Of a DNA stretch of 64,000 nt, positions 1-9,438 are shown piece by piece. Positions within the stretch are counted from its first letter, which is position 1. Each line of letters begins with the position of its first letter. A program made the translations under genes and the position numbers. The stretch covers positions 62,001 through 126,000 of the forward strand of contig CAJCIP010000011.1 in the NCBI GenBank assembly GCA_903970445.1, written 5' to 3'. The notes under the pieces were generated by a model, which worked only from the letters and a program-made list of their open reading frames with translations, did not search any database and was not told the DNA's origin. The DNA comes from Verrucomicrobia bacterium Tous-C9LFEB. GTDB taxonomy: Bacteria > Acidobacteriota > Terriglobia > Terriglobales > Acidobacteriaceae.

Positions 1-579
1 ACTCCAGGTGACTCGCAGAACTACATTCTCGGTGGCGAATTACCTTATCTGCAGCTGAACGAACGAGCCTTCGAGTTGACAAAGCTCAAAGAGAGCGAAG
101 CCGAAGATCTCGTCGCGCAAATGCTTTCGACAGCCTTGGACAAGACTCAGGTCGAGATTCTGCAGCGTGAAGTTGTACGCGGCGCGCAGACGCCTGCTTC
201 TGTGAGGCATGTGTACACCAAAATGCAGATTGAAGCCGGTCACGTCCCGGACACGCAGCAGGGACAGTTGATTCTGCATAGTTTCACGACCAACGGCGGA
301 TGGTGGGTGATGATGACTCCGGGGATGTACCAGATGACCGGGCATGAGGAGGAAGGAACAACGCACTTCACGCCCTATTCTTATGATCGCCATGTACCGC
401 TGGCCTTCTTTGGGAGCGCCTTCGTCCCCGGAACATACCTCGAGCGCACGGCGCCTGTAGACATTGCTGCTACGTTTGCAGCACTGTTGCGTGTGAATCA
501 GCCATCCGCATCGGTCGGCAGAGTGGTTGTTGAGGCATTGAGACCAGGAGCAAACGCGAACAGCCCTGAACGAAAGTAA
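1..579 (+). CDS. Alkaline phosphatase superfamily protein, C-terminal fragment (5' end outside window)
   Basis: The frame is open from base 1 to the TAA at 577-579, so this is the last ~192 residues of a gene that starts upstream. The internal TTG at 76 is not a convincing start. The stretch THFTPYSYDRHVPLAFFG followed by APVDIAATFAALL matches the C-terminal core of metal-dependent type I phosphodiesterase/alkaline phosphatase (PafA/nucleotide pyrophosphatase-like) enzymes, where a His before the SYDRHVPL segment binds metal. These enzymes hydrolyse phosphate mono- or diesters, usually in the periplasm. The catalytic Thr/Ser half lies outside the window, so activity and export cannot be judged. 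Family call is fairly firm; substrate unknown. Confidence 0.75.
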   Translation, partial: TPGDSQNYILGGELPYLQLNERAFELTKLKESEAEDLVAQMLSTALDKTQVEILQREVVRGAQTPASVRHVYTKMQIEAGHVPDTQQGQLILHSFTTNGGWWVMMTPGMYQMTGHEEEGTTHFTPYSYDRHVPLAFFGSAFVPGTYLERTAPVDIAATFAALLRVNQPSASVGRVVVEALRPGANANSPERK

Positions 580-621
580 ATTGGGCAAAGTATCGCGTCT
601 CTCCGGCTAGACTTGACTTGT

Positions 622-2196
622 ATGAGTGAGAACAAGGCGGTTCGCCGCGCGCTGCTGTCGGTTACAGAAAAATCTGGTCTTGTAGAGTTCGCCCGGGTGC
701 TGGCGCATTTTGGCGTGGAACTGGTTTCTACCGGAGGAACAGCAAAAGCGCTGCGTGACGCCGGTCTTGCTGTTCGCGACATTGCGGACTTGACCGGCTT
801 TCCAGAAATGCTGGATGGGCGCGTGAAAACGCTCCACCCTGTGGTGCACGGCGGCCTTCTATATCGCAGGAACGATCCGACCCATGTGGAAGCGGTTCAG
901 AAGCACGGCATTGGCGCCATCGACATGGTCGTCGTCAATTTGTATGCCTTTGAGAAGACAGCGGCGAGGCCTGATGTTGCGTTCGGAGATCTGATCGAGA
1001 ACATCGATATTGGCGGTCCTTCCATGTTGCGTTCTGCTGCGAAGAACTTCGAAGACGTCGCCGTTGTGACGGACGCGGACGACTATTACGCCATCGCAGA
1101 TGAGTTGGCAGCGAATGCGGGACAGCTCAGCCGCGAGACGCGTTGGAAGCTTGCAAAGAAGGCATTCGCTTTGACGGCAGCTTACGACGGCGCGATCGCC
1201 TCTGCGTTGGAAAGCATAGAAGAGCCCGGTGGCGATTTGAACGCGGCGGACCTGCCGAAAACGTTGCGTGTCTCCGCCACACAAAGTGCGAGTCTCCGGT
1301 ACGGTGAAAATCCACATCAGCGCGCCGCGGTTTATAGCGACCAATCCGGCCTCGGAATCGCCAATGCAGAACAGCTGCAGGGCAAGGAACTCAGCTTCAA
1401 CAACCTCGTTGACCTGGACGCTTGTTGGGCGTTAGTTAGCGAGTTCGACGATTGTGCCGTTGCCATCATCAAGCACACCAATCCCTGCGGTGTTGGCCAA
1501 GGAGCTACAGTTCTCGAGGCTTACGAGCGCGCGCTCGCCGCTGATACCGTTTCCGCTTTCGGAGGCGTTCTCGGCATTAATCGACCGGTCGATCGGGAAG
1601 CTGCTGCTGCGATCGCGCGGCTCTTCGTGGAAGGCATTGTGGCGCCTGACTACACTCCCGAAGCACTTACCATTCTCGGCGCTAAGAAGAATCTTCGCCT
1701 ACTACGGATACGACCGGCAGAGCCGAAAACAGTGTTGAAGCAGATTTCTGGCGGCTACCTCTTGCAGGACGAGGACTTGTTGAAGATCAACGCGGACGAT
1801 TTGAAAATCGTCACAGCCCGTCGTCCGAGCGATGACGAAGTACGGACATTGCTGTTCGCCTGGCGCGTGTGCAAGTACGTAAAGTCGAACGCTATCGTAT
1901 ATGCGCGCTCCGATAGCGGCTTCGGGCAGACAGTCGGCGTGGGTGCGGGACAAATGAGCCGCGTAGACGCAGCGAAATTCGGTGCGATGAAGGCAGCACT
2001 TCCGTTGGAAGGCACCGTCGCTGCGTCGGACGCTTTTTTCCCATTCGCTGATGGGTTAGAAGCAATCGCAACGGCAGGGGCAACAGCAATCATCCAGCCT
2101 GGCGGTTCGATGCGCGATCAGGAAGTAATCGCAGCTGCGGACAAGCTCGGAATGGCCATGGTGTTTACTGGAATTCGGCATTTTCGGCATGGCTGA
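622..2196 (+). CDS. purH: Bifunctional AICAR formyltransferase / IMP cyclohydrolase
   Basis: Catalyses the last two steps of de novo IMP synthesis: formylation of AICAR with 10-formyl-THF, then ring closure. The 524-residue product has an N-terminal MGS-like cyclohydrolase domain (about 1-150, including VSTGGTAKALRDAG) and a C-terminal transformylase domain with the KHTNPCG motif near residue 284, which supplies the catalytic Lys-His pair. The end carries the family's IIQPGGSMRDQE signature. I start it at ATG 622 (MSENKAVRRALLSV), where family alignments usually begin; a TTG nine bases upstream is less likely. It may be cotranscribed with the TPR gene 67 bases downstream. Length is normal and nothing is broken. 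Confidence 0.97.
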   Translation: MSENKAVRRALLSVTEKSGLVEFARVLAHFGVELVSTGGTAKALRDAGLAVRDIADLTGFPEMLDGRVKTLHPVVHGGLLYRRNDPTHVEAVQKHGIGAIDMVVVNLYAFEKTAARPDVAFGDLIENIDIGGPSMLRSAAKNFEDVAVVTDADDYYAIADELAANAGQLSRETRWKLAKKAFALTAAYDGAIASALESIEEPGGDLNAADLPKTLRVSATQSASLRYGENPHQRAAVYSDQSGLGIANAEQLQGKELSFNNLVDLDACWALVSEFDDCAVAIIKHTNPCGVGQGATVLEAYERALAADTVSAFGGVLGINRPVDREAAAAIARLFVEGIVAPDYTPEALTILGAKKNLRLLRIRPAEPKTVLKQISGGYLLQDEDLLKINADDLKIVTARRPSDDEVRTLLFAWRVCKYVKSNAIVYARSDSGFGQTVGVGAGQMSRVDAAKFGAMKAALPLEGTVAASDAFFPFADGLEAIATAGATAIIQPGGSMRDQEVIAAADKLGMAMVFTGIRHFRHG

Positions 2197-2263
2197 GCCG
2201 GGTCTTCCACCTGTAACCGCCGCACACCGCATCTAAAACTCAGAAAATCCGTCTAACATTTCG

Positions 2264-4345
2264 ATGATGTTTTCAGGACCCTGCATGAGCCCAAGTCGCC
2301 GCGCTATCTTTCTCCTCAGCCCACTCGCTGTCTGCATCTTTCTTGCCTGTGCAACCTGTACTGGGCAGGCGCAGAGTACAACACCGCCACCAGTGATCGA
2401 CCATTCCGGGTCGTACTACCACTACGGTCTGGCGAAGTTGTACGAGAGCGAAGCCGCGAATAGCGGACGCCAGGACCTGGCCACACAGGCGATTGAGCAA
2501 TACAAGCTTGCCCTCGACGCTGATCCGGGCTCGCGCATGCTTCAAGATGGGCTGGCAAATCTGTATTTCAAACTTGGGCGCGTTCGCGAAGCCGTTACGG
2601 CTGCACAGAGCCAAGTCACGAAGCACCCTGAAGATGCCGACGCGCACCTGCTTCTAGGGCGCGTGTATCTCCGCTCTCTGGGAGACGGGCAGGGGCCACA
2701 ATCGACAGAGATGTTGCAGCTAGCCATCGCGGAGTACGAGAAGATCGCCGTGCTGAAGCCGGACGACATCGAAACGCATCTTCTGCTTGGCCAGTTATAC
2801 GGATTGAATCATGACTCAGCGAAAGCGGAAGCCCAGTTCAAGGCGGCGCAAGGACTCGACGGTGGGTCTGAGGAAGTCGTGCTGAGCATGGCACGTCTTT
2901 ATTCCGAACAGGGTGATCTTAGGCGCGCAGCGAAGATAATTGCCGACGTACCGGAAGAAGATCGCACGGCACGCATGAGTTTTGCTCTCGCCGGCATCTA
3001 CGATCAGCTCAATCAGCCGAAGGACGCGGTTGCAGCGTACCGCGCCGCTCTGTCGGAAGATCCAGATAACACCGACGCGAAGCGTGGTCTCGCTAACGCT
3101 CTGTTGAAGGATGGCCAGACGGAAGAGGCCGCGAAGATCTTTGCGGACATCGTAGGGACAGATCCGCAGGACGCTGAGTCTCTCATCCGGGAGGCAGACA
3201 TTCAGCGTACGCAGGGCAAGTACGAGCAGGCTTTGGCGACGCTGAAGAAAGCCGCAGTGCTCGCTCCGGACAATCTTGAGTTGAAATACAACGAGGCGCT
3301 GCTCTTCGACGCACTTGGCCGCTTCGATGATTCCGTCAATGTACTGAAGGCTGTTCTTGTCGCGACCACTCCGGCAAACGGCAAGTACTCCGATCAGGAT
3401 AAAAGCAATCGCGCTCTCTTCTTGGATCGCCTCGGGATCGTATACCGGGAGCAACATAAAACTGCGGAGTCTGCGGAGGCTTTCAAGCAGATGATGGCGC
3501 TAGGTGGCGACGCGCAGGTACGCGGAGCAGATGGGCTTATCGACACCTATCGTGATGCCCACAACTGGACGGCGGCGCGAGATGCTGCTGCTGAAGCCGC
3601 CAAAGCACTGCCGAAAAATCACGAGATTCAGCTTGCGTATGCTCGTCAACTTGCTGATACCGGCAAACTTGACGAAGGACTAAAGGTCGCACAGGCACAG
3701 CTGACAGGCACTCCGGAAGATCGTGAAATCTGGTTCACAATCGCCGACATGAATCATCGCGCTAGGCGCTGGAACGAAACCGCAGAAGCCTTGAGTAAGG
3801 TTGAAGCTCTTTCCGTCAAGAAGGACGACAAAGTCTTTCTGTACTACTACCGGGGCAGCATTGCCGAGCAGCGCAAAATGTATGACCAAGCCGAGGCGGA
3901 TTTCAAGCAGGGCCTCGCGCTTGATCCTGACAACGGCTCCATCCAGAACGACTATGGATACATGCTCGCAGAACGGGGCATCCGCTTGGACGAGTCGGTG
4001 GCGATGCTGAAGAAAGCTGTAGCCTATGATCCGCAGAACGGCGCTTTCCTCGATTCGCTCGCTTGGGCGTATTACAAGCAGGGTCAGTATGTTCTCGCTG
4101 AAGACTACGAGCGCAAGGCGGTCCTACGCAGTGGAACGGACCCTTCTGTGCTGGATCACATGGGCGAGATCTATTTACGAACGGGCAAGTTGCAGATGGC
4201 AGTCGTGGAGTGGCAAAAGTCCTTGGATGAATATTCCACTTCACTCCCGCCCGAAGCCGATCCTGCGGATGTAGCGAAAGTGCAGCGGAAGCTGGAAGGC
4301 GCACGTATCCGTCTCGCTCATGCATCCTCTCCCACGACGAAGTAG
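2264..4345 (+). CDS. Secreted tetratricopeptide-repeat protein
   Basis: A 693-residue protein with an N-terminal hydrophobic export signal (about residues 9-33, likely cut after GQAQ) followed by TPR repeats over almost its full length. Typical repeat cores such as AIEQYKLALDADPGSR, AVAAYRAALSEDPDN and AEADFKQGLALDPDNGS recur every ~34 residues. TPR arrays bind proteins or peptides, so a periplasmic or membrane-associated scaffolding role is likely, but no specific partner is visible. It lies between purH (67 bases before) and dgt (40 bases after) on the same strand. Start could also be ATG 2267 or 2285; all keep the signal segment. Function beyond TPR scaffold is unknown. Confidence 0.85.
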   Translation: MMFSGPCMSPSRRAIFLLSPLAVCIFLACATCTGQAQSTTPPPVIDHSGSYYHYGLAKLYESEAANSGRQDLATQAIEQYKLALDADPGSRMLQDGLANLYFKLGRVREAVTAAQSQVTKHPEDADAHLLLGRVYLRSLGDGQGPQSTEMLQLAIAEYEKIAVLKPDDIETHLLLGQLYGLNHDSAKAEAQFKAAQGLDGGSEEVVLSMARLYSEQGDLRRAAKIIADVPEEDRTARMSFALAGIYDQLNQPKDAVAAYRAALSEDPDNTDAKRGLANALLKDGQTEEAAKIFADIVGTDPQDAESLIREADIQRTQGKYEQALATLKKAAVLAPDNLELKYNEALLFDALGRFDDSVNVLKAVLVATTPANGKYSDQDKSNRALFLDRLGIVYREQHKTAESAEAFKQMMALGGDAQVRGADGLIDTYRDAHNWTAARDAAAEAAKALPKNHEIQLAYARQLADTGKLDEGLKVAQAQLTGTPEDREIWFTIADMNHRARRWNETAEALSKVEALSVKKDDKVFLYYYRGSIAEQRKMYDQAEADFKQGLALDPDNGSIQNDYGYMLAERGIRLDESVAMLKKAVAYDPQNGAFLDSLAWAYYKQGQYVLAEDYERKAVLRSGTDPSVLDHMGEIYLRTGKLQMAVVEWQKSLDEYSTSLPPEADPADVAKVQRKLEGARIRLAHASSPTTK

Positions 4346-4385
4346 GGTTCCGGACTGCCCCCAGAAGCAAAGCTAGACTTAGGAC

Positions 4386-5555
4386 ATGGTACGCACTCTC
4401 CAGCCCTACGCTGTATCCGGCACAAGCGAGCAGGAGTTATCGGTGCGCGAACATCCCGCGCCTACTAGCGATGATCGTGGCGCATTCGAACGTGACCGCG
4501 ACCGTGTTGTTCAATCGCGCGCCTTCCGCCGGCTCGCCGGCAAGACGCAGGTGTTCACCAGCCGGTCTTCGGATCACTTCCGCAGCAGGCTTACGCACAC
4601 TATTGAAGTGGCGCAAGTCGCGCGGCACATAGCAAGTGCGTTGGGTTTGAACGCAGATCTTGCCGAGACGCTTGCTCTGGTACATGACATCGGACACCCG
4701 CCGTTTGGCCATGCAGGAGAGCGCGCATTAGACCAATGCCTGCAGCACCATGGCCAGCGGTTCGATCACAACATCCACGCATTGCGCATTGTGGAACGTT
4801 TTGAGCAGCGTTACGCCGGGCACCGCGGCTTGAACCTGACGCTTGGTGTGCGCGAAGGCATCATCAAGCATTCGCGGGATTACAGCGGACACTCGCATCC
4901 GGAGTTGTCCCAGTACTTCCTTGATGAGCGGCCACCGCTGGAAGCTCAGATCATTGATCTCGCAGATGAGATTGCCTATCTCACGGCGGATCTTGATGAC
5001 GGAGTTGAATCGGGTCTGCTGGACATACGCCACATACGCGACAACGTCAGCATCCTGCATCGAAGCTACGAAACCGTTTTGCGTGCCCATCCTACTGCGG
5101 ACGAGAAGTACGTCTTCCATGACGCTCTGCAGCACATGCAGAAGACTTTGGTGGTGGATCTGATCGAAACCTCCAAAGCGAACATTTCAGATGTCGAGGC
5201 AAAAACGTTGCAAGATATCCGCCAATGCGGGCACCGCCTGGCCGTGTTCTCTCCGCAAGCCGAGTCCGAACGTTTGCAGGAGAAGCGATATCTCTACGAC
5301 ACGCTTTATACATGCGAAGAACTCACGCTGGAGCACTCGAAAGCGGCAGAGGTTGTTACCGAGCTGTTCGAGTTCTGGGTCGACTCGCCGGAGGAACTTC
5401 CGGACGCATATTTCGCCGAAGTCGAAAGTGAAGGTTTGACACGCGTTGTTGCTGACTACATCGCCGGCATGACCGACAGTTTCATTTTGTTGCGATACGC
5501 AGACGTGCGGCGTAAAGTGCGTTCGGGCAAAGTACGATTGGCCTCGACACCGTAA
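4386..5555 (+). CDS. dgt: Deoxyguanosinetriphosphate triphosphohydrolase-like protein
   Basis: A 389-residue HD-domain protein. dGTPases cleave dNTPs (classically dGTP) to the nucleoside and tripolyphosphate and help control the dNTP pool. The HD signature is clear: His71 in THTIEVAQVARHIA, and His100-Asp101 in LVHDIGHPPFGHAGE, followed by a further metal/substrate segment IIDLADEIAYLTADLDDG. The N-terminal SRAFRRLAGKTQVF is also typical of the type 2 dGTPase-like branch, whose members may need dNTP effectors; substrate preference is therefore uncertain. It starts at ATG 4386, 40 bases after the TPR gene, and ends 84 bases before tRNA-Glu. Confidence 0.92.
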   Translation: MVRTLQPYAVSGTSEQELSVREHPAPTSDDRGAFERDRDRVVQSRAFRRLAGKTQVFTSRSSDHFRSRLTHTIEVAQVARHIASALGLNADLAETLALVHDIGHPPFGHAGERALDQCLQHHGQRFDHNIHALRIVERFEQRYAGHRGLNLTLGVREGIIKHSRDYSGHSHPELSQYFLDERPPLEAQIIDLADEIAYLTADLDDGVESGLLDIRHIRDNVSILHRSYETVLRAHPTADEKYVFHDALQHMQKTLVVDLIETSKANISDVEAKTLQDIRQCGHRLAVFSPQAESERLQEKRYLYDTLYTCEELTLEHSKAAEVVTELFEFWVDSPEELPDAYFAEVESEGLTRVVADYIAGMTDSFILLRYADVRRKVRSGKVRLASTP

Positions 5556-5639
5556 GGGCGCGCATACCGAGCCAAACTTGCCATCACAGGGATGAATTGG
5601 TAGCGTAGGAACAGCGTTGCCGTTCGGCAATATGCGTGC

Positions 5640-5714
5640 GTCCTCGTCGTCCAGTGGTTAGGACATCGCCCTTTCACGGCGGTAACACGGGTTCGAATCC
5701 CGTCGAGGACGCCA
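5640..5714 (+). tRNA. tRNA-Glu (anticodon TTC)
   Basis: A full cloverleaf can be drawn. The acceptor stem GTCCTCG (5640-5646) pairs with CGAGGAC (5704-5710), discriminator G, then an encoded CCA at 5712-5714. The anticodon stem TCGCC/GGCGG closes the loop CTTTCAC with anticodon TTC at 5673-5675, and the T arm contains GGTTCGAATCC. It decodes GAA/GAG. No integrase or duplicated 3' end was seen beside it. Confidence 0.97.
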
Positions 5715-6183
5715 AGGCTTTTTAAGCACTTGTAAGATCCAGCGTTTAAAGGTTTGGTTCAAGAAGGTCTAAGAAGAAATTCGGGTTCCGGAAGTCCTTC
5801 TAATCCTTGTCCCCGCTCAATCTTGCAGCGTTCCATCCGCTGCTTGACCACATCGCGGATTGAGATGTTTCGGACCAGGGTTCTCGGCGCGTGCTTGCAC
5901 AGGACCAAGCGGCGCGGCAGTTGAGCAGCTGGTTGTCCGAGAAGCGAAGTCACAAGTGACGAGAAGCGCTTTGATCCAAGCCTGATGCTGACAAGCGAAA
6001 CCCCGTCAGGATCACCTTAGAGCTTCGACCGATTCATATATTGATAGGCTGAAGTACCTCTGCTTTAGGGGCTTCGCGTGCTTCTCAGCAGCCAGACTGG
6101 CCCTTCGCGGATTGCTCGTCTTATATGTTCGAGCGCCGGGGTCGCTCTTCAGCGCTCCCTGAGCTTTGCTATGGGCATGAAGC
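5715..6183. other. Gene-free stretch after tRNA-Glu
   Basis: About 470 bases between tRNA-Glu and the 3' end of the first GH127 gene. Short open frames exist on both strands (for example minus strand 5759-5953, 64 residues) but none resembles a family I know or has a convincing ribosome site. A short direct repeat GAGAAGCG occurs at 5939-5946 and 5961-5968 around a small palindrome. It may be decayed sequence; I see no integrase or transposase remnant. Confidence 0.4.
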
Positions 6184-9054
6184 TTAAACAGAGGAGCGCA
6201 TCCAGACTTTCGACTCAATGGGCCGTTCGCGGTGGCGACGCGGCGATGGCAGCGCCGTCGCTTTTTTGCTGAGGTTATTAGTTGCGCCTGGAGCGTAATT
6301 TACAGAGGTATCCCCGCCCACCGCGATCCTGGGTTCCGACACACGGTTCATGCGAGCGTAGTTCGGAATGGCGAGCATAGGAGAGCCGTCTTGCCACTTG
6401 CCGTTGATGACCATGACACCGCCGAGGAGGTCGGGACGCCACTCGGCGTGCAGCGGTTCGTTGCTGAGCGGCTGGCCTAAATCAGGCTGGTCGGCAGTCT
6501 CAACGTTATAGATGAGCGGGCCATACTGCAGCGCAACCAAATTTTTGTCAGCCTGGATGCGCGGATCGGCTATGAGCCGCTGGACTACCATCGGAAGCTC
6601 GAGCTCGATGGTGTCACCCGGTTCCCAACGGCGCGTGATGACAGCGTAGCCTTTCACGATGTGCGGCGTGATGGCTTTGCCGTTGACAGCGAGGCGAGTG
6701 AGGCCGCTGACCTTGGGCGTTGTGGTGTAAAGTCTGGAGGTTGTTCTGTCGGGGACGCGGACGTGGAGAGTGAAGGTCGCTGCCTTCTCCGGGTTGAGCG
6801 TGATGGCAACGGTGCCTTTCCACGGGTAGTCGGTCTTCTGCACAACCTCGACGTTGGTGCCGGCAATCTGCCCGACATGCACGCGACCGCCGATGAATAG
6901 GTTGACGTGCAAGGCATCAGGGGCCTTGGTGTAGCTCCAAGTGGGAACCATCAAGAGCGTGCGAGGAATGTTGCCGACGCAGCAAGGGCACACGTGCCAC
7001 GGCGTTCGTTGCGTGTTGATCAGAGGATTGGTGTAGCAGAAGTTCTTACCCTGGGCATCGACGGCTCCAAAGAGGGCGTTATACATGGTCTGCTCGTAAA
7101 GATCAGCGTACTTCGCGTCGCGATAAGCGAGGTTCATCTTGTACTGAAAGAAGATGAGCCCGCAGCTGGAGCAGGATTCGCAGTAGGCGTCATTACGCAA
7201 GGAGTAGTTGGGGCCGAAGCCCTCGGAGGTATCGCCGCTTCCGATGCCGCCGGTCACGTAATACTTTTTGTTGACCATGTTGTCCCAGAGCGAGAGAACG
7301 GCGCTCTGGTAGTCCTGGTCTCCGGTTTCGGCAGCGATGTCGGCCATCCCGGAGTAGAAGTAGGTGGCGCGGACAGCGTGGCCGACGGCCTCGTACTGGC
7401 GGATGGGAGGCAGGTGGCTTTGGTCGTACTCCTGACCACCGCGGCGTGAGTCGAGGAGAAATTTGGCGAGGACGATGTAGTTGTTGCCGCGACCATTGCC
7501 TTCCGTGTCGTTGACGAAGCGGCCGAATCGAACGAGGGCCTGCTCCATTTCCTGATGGCCATCGAACCATTCTTTCTTGCCGACCCCGATGTTGGCGACC
7601 CAGCAGTCAGCGAGCTTCTTGGCGGCGTTGTAGAGGCGGAGGTCCTGGCCGTCGGTGAGCGTGTAGTGATTGATGCCGGATTCGATGAAATAGCCGGCGG
7701 TGTAGCCTTCGTGATTGCCGCGATGCTCGGGCGACCAGCGCTCCGGCCACTCTCGGCGGTCGGCAAGGGTAAAGGCAGTTTGCAGGTAGCCGTCGGGTTC
7801 CTGCGCGGCGAGAATGATGGGAATCCAGCGTTCGAGCGTCACCTTCATGGCTTGCTGTGCGGCGAGGATGTCGGGGTCACCCTGGGCGTCGACCATCAGC
7901 GCGATGCACATGGATTCGACGGTCTGGTGGACCCAGGCATTGGAGAAGACGTAGCCCTTATGGCGGCCGTGGGGCTCGCCGCGCAGAGCTTTACCGGCTT
8001 CGATAAAGTTGTCGAGGCCGCCCTGGCCCTGCGTAAGGTCGGTGCGCTCGCACTGCTCGACGCAATGGGGAATCCAATCGACGATGAGCGTCTTGGCGCG
8101 CTGGTTCCACATGGGATTGTTGATCGCATAGCGCGTGGTGTAGATCACGTTCAGGCGCTCTTTCGGCGGGGCATGCTCGGCGTGAACGGTGATGGTGGAG
8201 CGGGCGTTTTCCTCTTCCCCGAAGGCTGTAAGTTGGAGCACGTACTCGCCGGGTGAGGAGAAGGTGGCGGTGGTGTCAGGTGCGGTGGCGTTGGCAAAAA
8301 CGACCTGGCCGGGGCCGGAGAGCTTGGTCCAGCGGGAGCGCCGGACGGTAGCGGGATTTAGCCATGCGGCCGAGCCGGAGAGATAGGTCTTGCCGCCGAG
8401 AACCACGGCGCGATCCACGCCGGCGTCTACGGTCGGCGGGAAGAGTGGTACGGGGCCGCTGCTGAAGACTTTCCACTCGAGGAGGCCAGTGGAGTGCTTG
8501 CCGTCGGAGGTAAGTTCGACGCGCAGCTTGTCGGTTTTGATCTCGTCGAAGGTGGTGGTGTTGAAGCTGTTTGCTGAGACGCCGAGGCCTTTGGCTTCGG
8601 TGACAGGAACGAAGGCCGAGCCGTTCCAATAAGTGACGGTGTAGGAAGAGGGAAGCCCTACGCCTTGGCCATCCGCCCAGAAATAGAGGTCGATTCGGTT
8701 CGTTGTGATCGGGCGTGACCAGTCGTACTGTATCCATTGTGGGTCGGTGTGGGGCCAGTTGCCGTAACTGCCGTGTTCCTGATCGCTGGAGCTGGTGGGG
8801 TCGAAGCCGTCCTTGAGCGCGGCGAGACGAGTGTCTCCGGAGACGTAAGAGGCGGATGGCGTAGCGACCCTTGCGAGGTTAACAGTGATGCCGGGTATCA
8901 CGGCGGCGAAAGCTTTTGAATGTTCAACCGCGGAGAGGAGAGCTGCGCCGGTGGCGCCGGCGAGGAATTGCCTGCGGTTGACAGAGGCGCCCTGCGATAC
9001 ATTTTCCGCAGTCGTCCAAGCAGTTTCGGAAGAAGAGGAGCTATCGGACTTCAT
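6184..9054 (-). CDS. GH127-family beta-L-arabinofuranosidase-like protein with N-terminal carbohydrate-binding-like domain, Tat-exported
   Basis: A 956-residue product. The start at ATG 9054 is chosen because GAGAGGG sits six to seven bases upstream. A twin-arginine signal (NRRQFLAGATGAALL) indicates export of a folded enzyme. Next comes an F5/8C-like (discoidin) binding region (~50-200), a PKD/Ig-like region (~205-295), then the GH127 (DUF1680) barrel. The family's zinc-thiolate site is intact: Glu and Cys in YCESCSSCG (~625) and paired Cys in CPCCVGN (~690), matching the Glu/Cys/Cys/Cys set of bifidobacterial HypBA1, which releases beta-L-arabinofuranose from hydroxyproline-linked arabinosides. 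The C-terminal ~30 residues are basic and unlike the rest. Divergent from a second GH127 gene. Exact substrate is inferred. Confidence 0.88.
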   Translation of the reverse strand: MKSDSSSSSETAWTTAENVSQGASVNRRQFLAGATGAALLSAVEHSKAFAAVIPGITVNLARVATPSASYVSGDTRLAALKDGFDPTSSSDQEHGSYGNWPHTDPQWIQYDWSRPITTNRIDLYFWADGQGVGLPSSYTVTYWNGSAFVPVTEAKGLGVSANSFNTTTFDEIKTDKLRVELTSDGKHSTGLLEWKVFSSGPVPLFPPTVDAGVDRAVVLGGKTYLSGSAAWLNPATVRRSRWTKLSGPGQVVFANATAPDTTATFSSPGEYVLQLTAFGEEENARSTITVHAEHAPPKERLNVIYTTRYAINNPMWNQRAKTLIVDWIPHCVEQCERTDLTQGQGGLDNFIEAGKALRGEPHGRHKGYVFSNAWVHQTVESMCIALMVDAQGDPDILAAQQAMKVTLERWIPIILAAQEPDGYLQTAFTLADRREWPERWSPEHRGNHEGYTAGYFIESGINHYTLTDGQDLRLYNAAKKLADCWVANIGVGKKEWFDGHQEMEQALVRFGRFVNDTEGNGRGNNYIVLAKFLLDSRRGGQEYDQSHLPPIRQYEAVGHAVRATYFYSGMADIAAETGDQDYQSAVLSLWDNMVNKKYYVTGGIGSGDTSEGFGPNYSLRNDAYCESCSSCGLIFFQYKMNLAYRDAKYADLYEQTMYNALFGAVDAQGKNFCYTNPLINTQRTPWHVCPCCVGNIPRTLLMVPTWSYTKAPDALHVNLFIGGRVHVGQIAGTNVEVVQKTDYPWKGTVAITLNPEKAATFTLHVRVPDRTTSRLYTTTPKVSGLTRLAVNGKAITPHIVKGYAVITRRWEPGDTIELELPMVVQRLIADPRIQADKNLVALQYGPLIYNVETADQPDLGQPLSNEPLHAEWRPDLLGGVMVINGKWQDGSPMLAIPNYARMNRVSEPRIAVGGDTSVNYAPGATNNLSKKATALPSPRRHRERPIESKVWMRSSV

Positions 9055-9438
9055 TTCGTTCCCTCTCACGCGCGTCGACAGGTGGGCGACTGCGCTACGC
9101 GTCACAAACCTAATAGGTAGACGGCGAATCGAACGCTTCGTCAGGGCAAATGGAAGGTTCCGCAATCATTATGTATACATAAATGTACACACTCTGGCGC
9201 AGATGGTCCATGAGAGAAAAAGCTGTGGAATGCTGGAAGGTGCTCTCAGTAAAGGAATTTGAAGGGAAGCGTAACAAGGTGGCTGCCGTCGGTGCGGACA
9301 GGGTCCGGCGCTTCTTTTTGTAGCAATCCCAACCTCTAAGCAGAAGTGCATACGGTATTGAACACAACGGTATCGTGCCATCAACCCAGAGCATGAAGGT
9401 GTTGCGCGTTGAATGGATATCCAAAGCAGCGGGGTTCA
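9055..9438. promoter_or_regulatory. Shared divergent promoter region of the two GH127 genes
   Basis: A 384-base gap between two genes that face away from each other, so both promoters should lie here. It contains a perfect ATGTATACAT palindrome at 9171-9180 followed by ATGTACAC, described separately. A ribosome site GAGAGGG precedes the leftward gene and GCGGGG precedes the rightward one. Small open frames in the gap look spurious. Confidence 0.6.
9171..9190. promoter_or_regulatory. Candidate operator, GTATAC palindrome
   Basis: ATGTATACAT (9171-9180) is a perfect 10-base palindrome and is followed two bases later by ATGTACAC. Palindromes of the form TTGTATACAA are typical of GntR/FadR-subfamily regulators, and a GntR/FCD gene lies at 20660-21394. 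Similar sites occur upstream of the receptor gene and between the two peptidase genes. Confidence 0.5.

Noticed and set aside
5640-6183. Integration site (attB) at the tRNA-Glu 3' end
   Set aside because: No integrase gene and no repeat of the tRNA end was noticed downstream.
7555-8256. Long open frame (233 codons) on the plus strand inside the first GH127 gene
   Set aside because: It is antisense to a clear GH127 domain and its translation (Val/Gly/Asp-rich, no family resemblance) is typical of the reverse strand of GC-rich genes.
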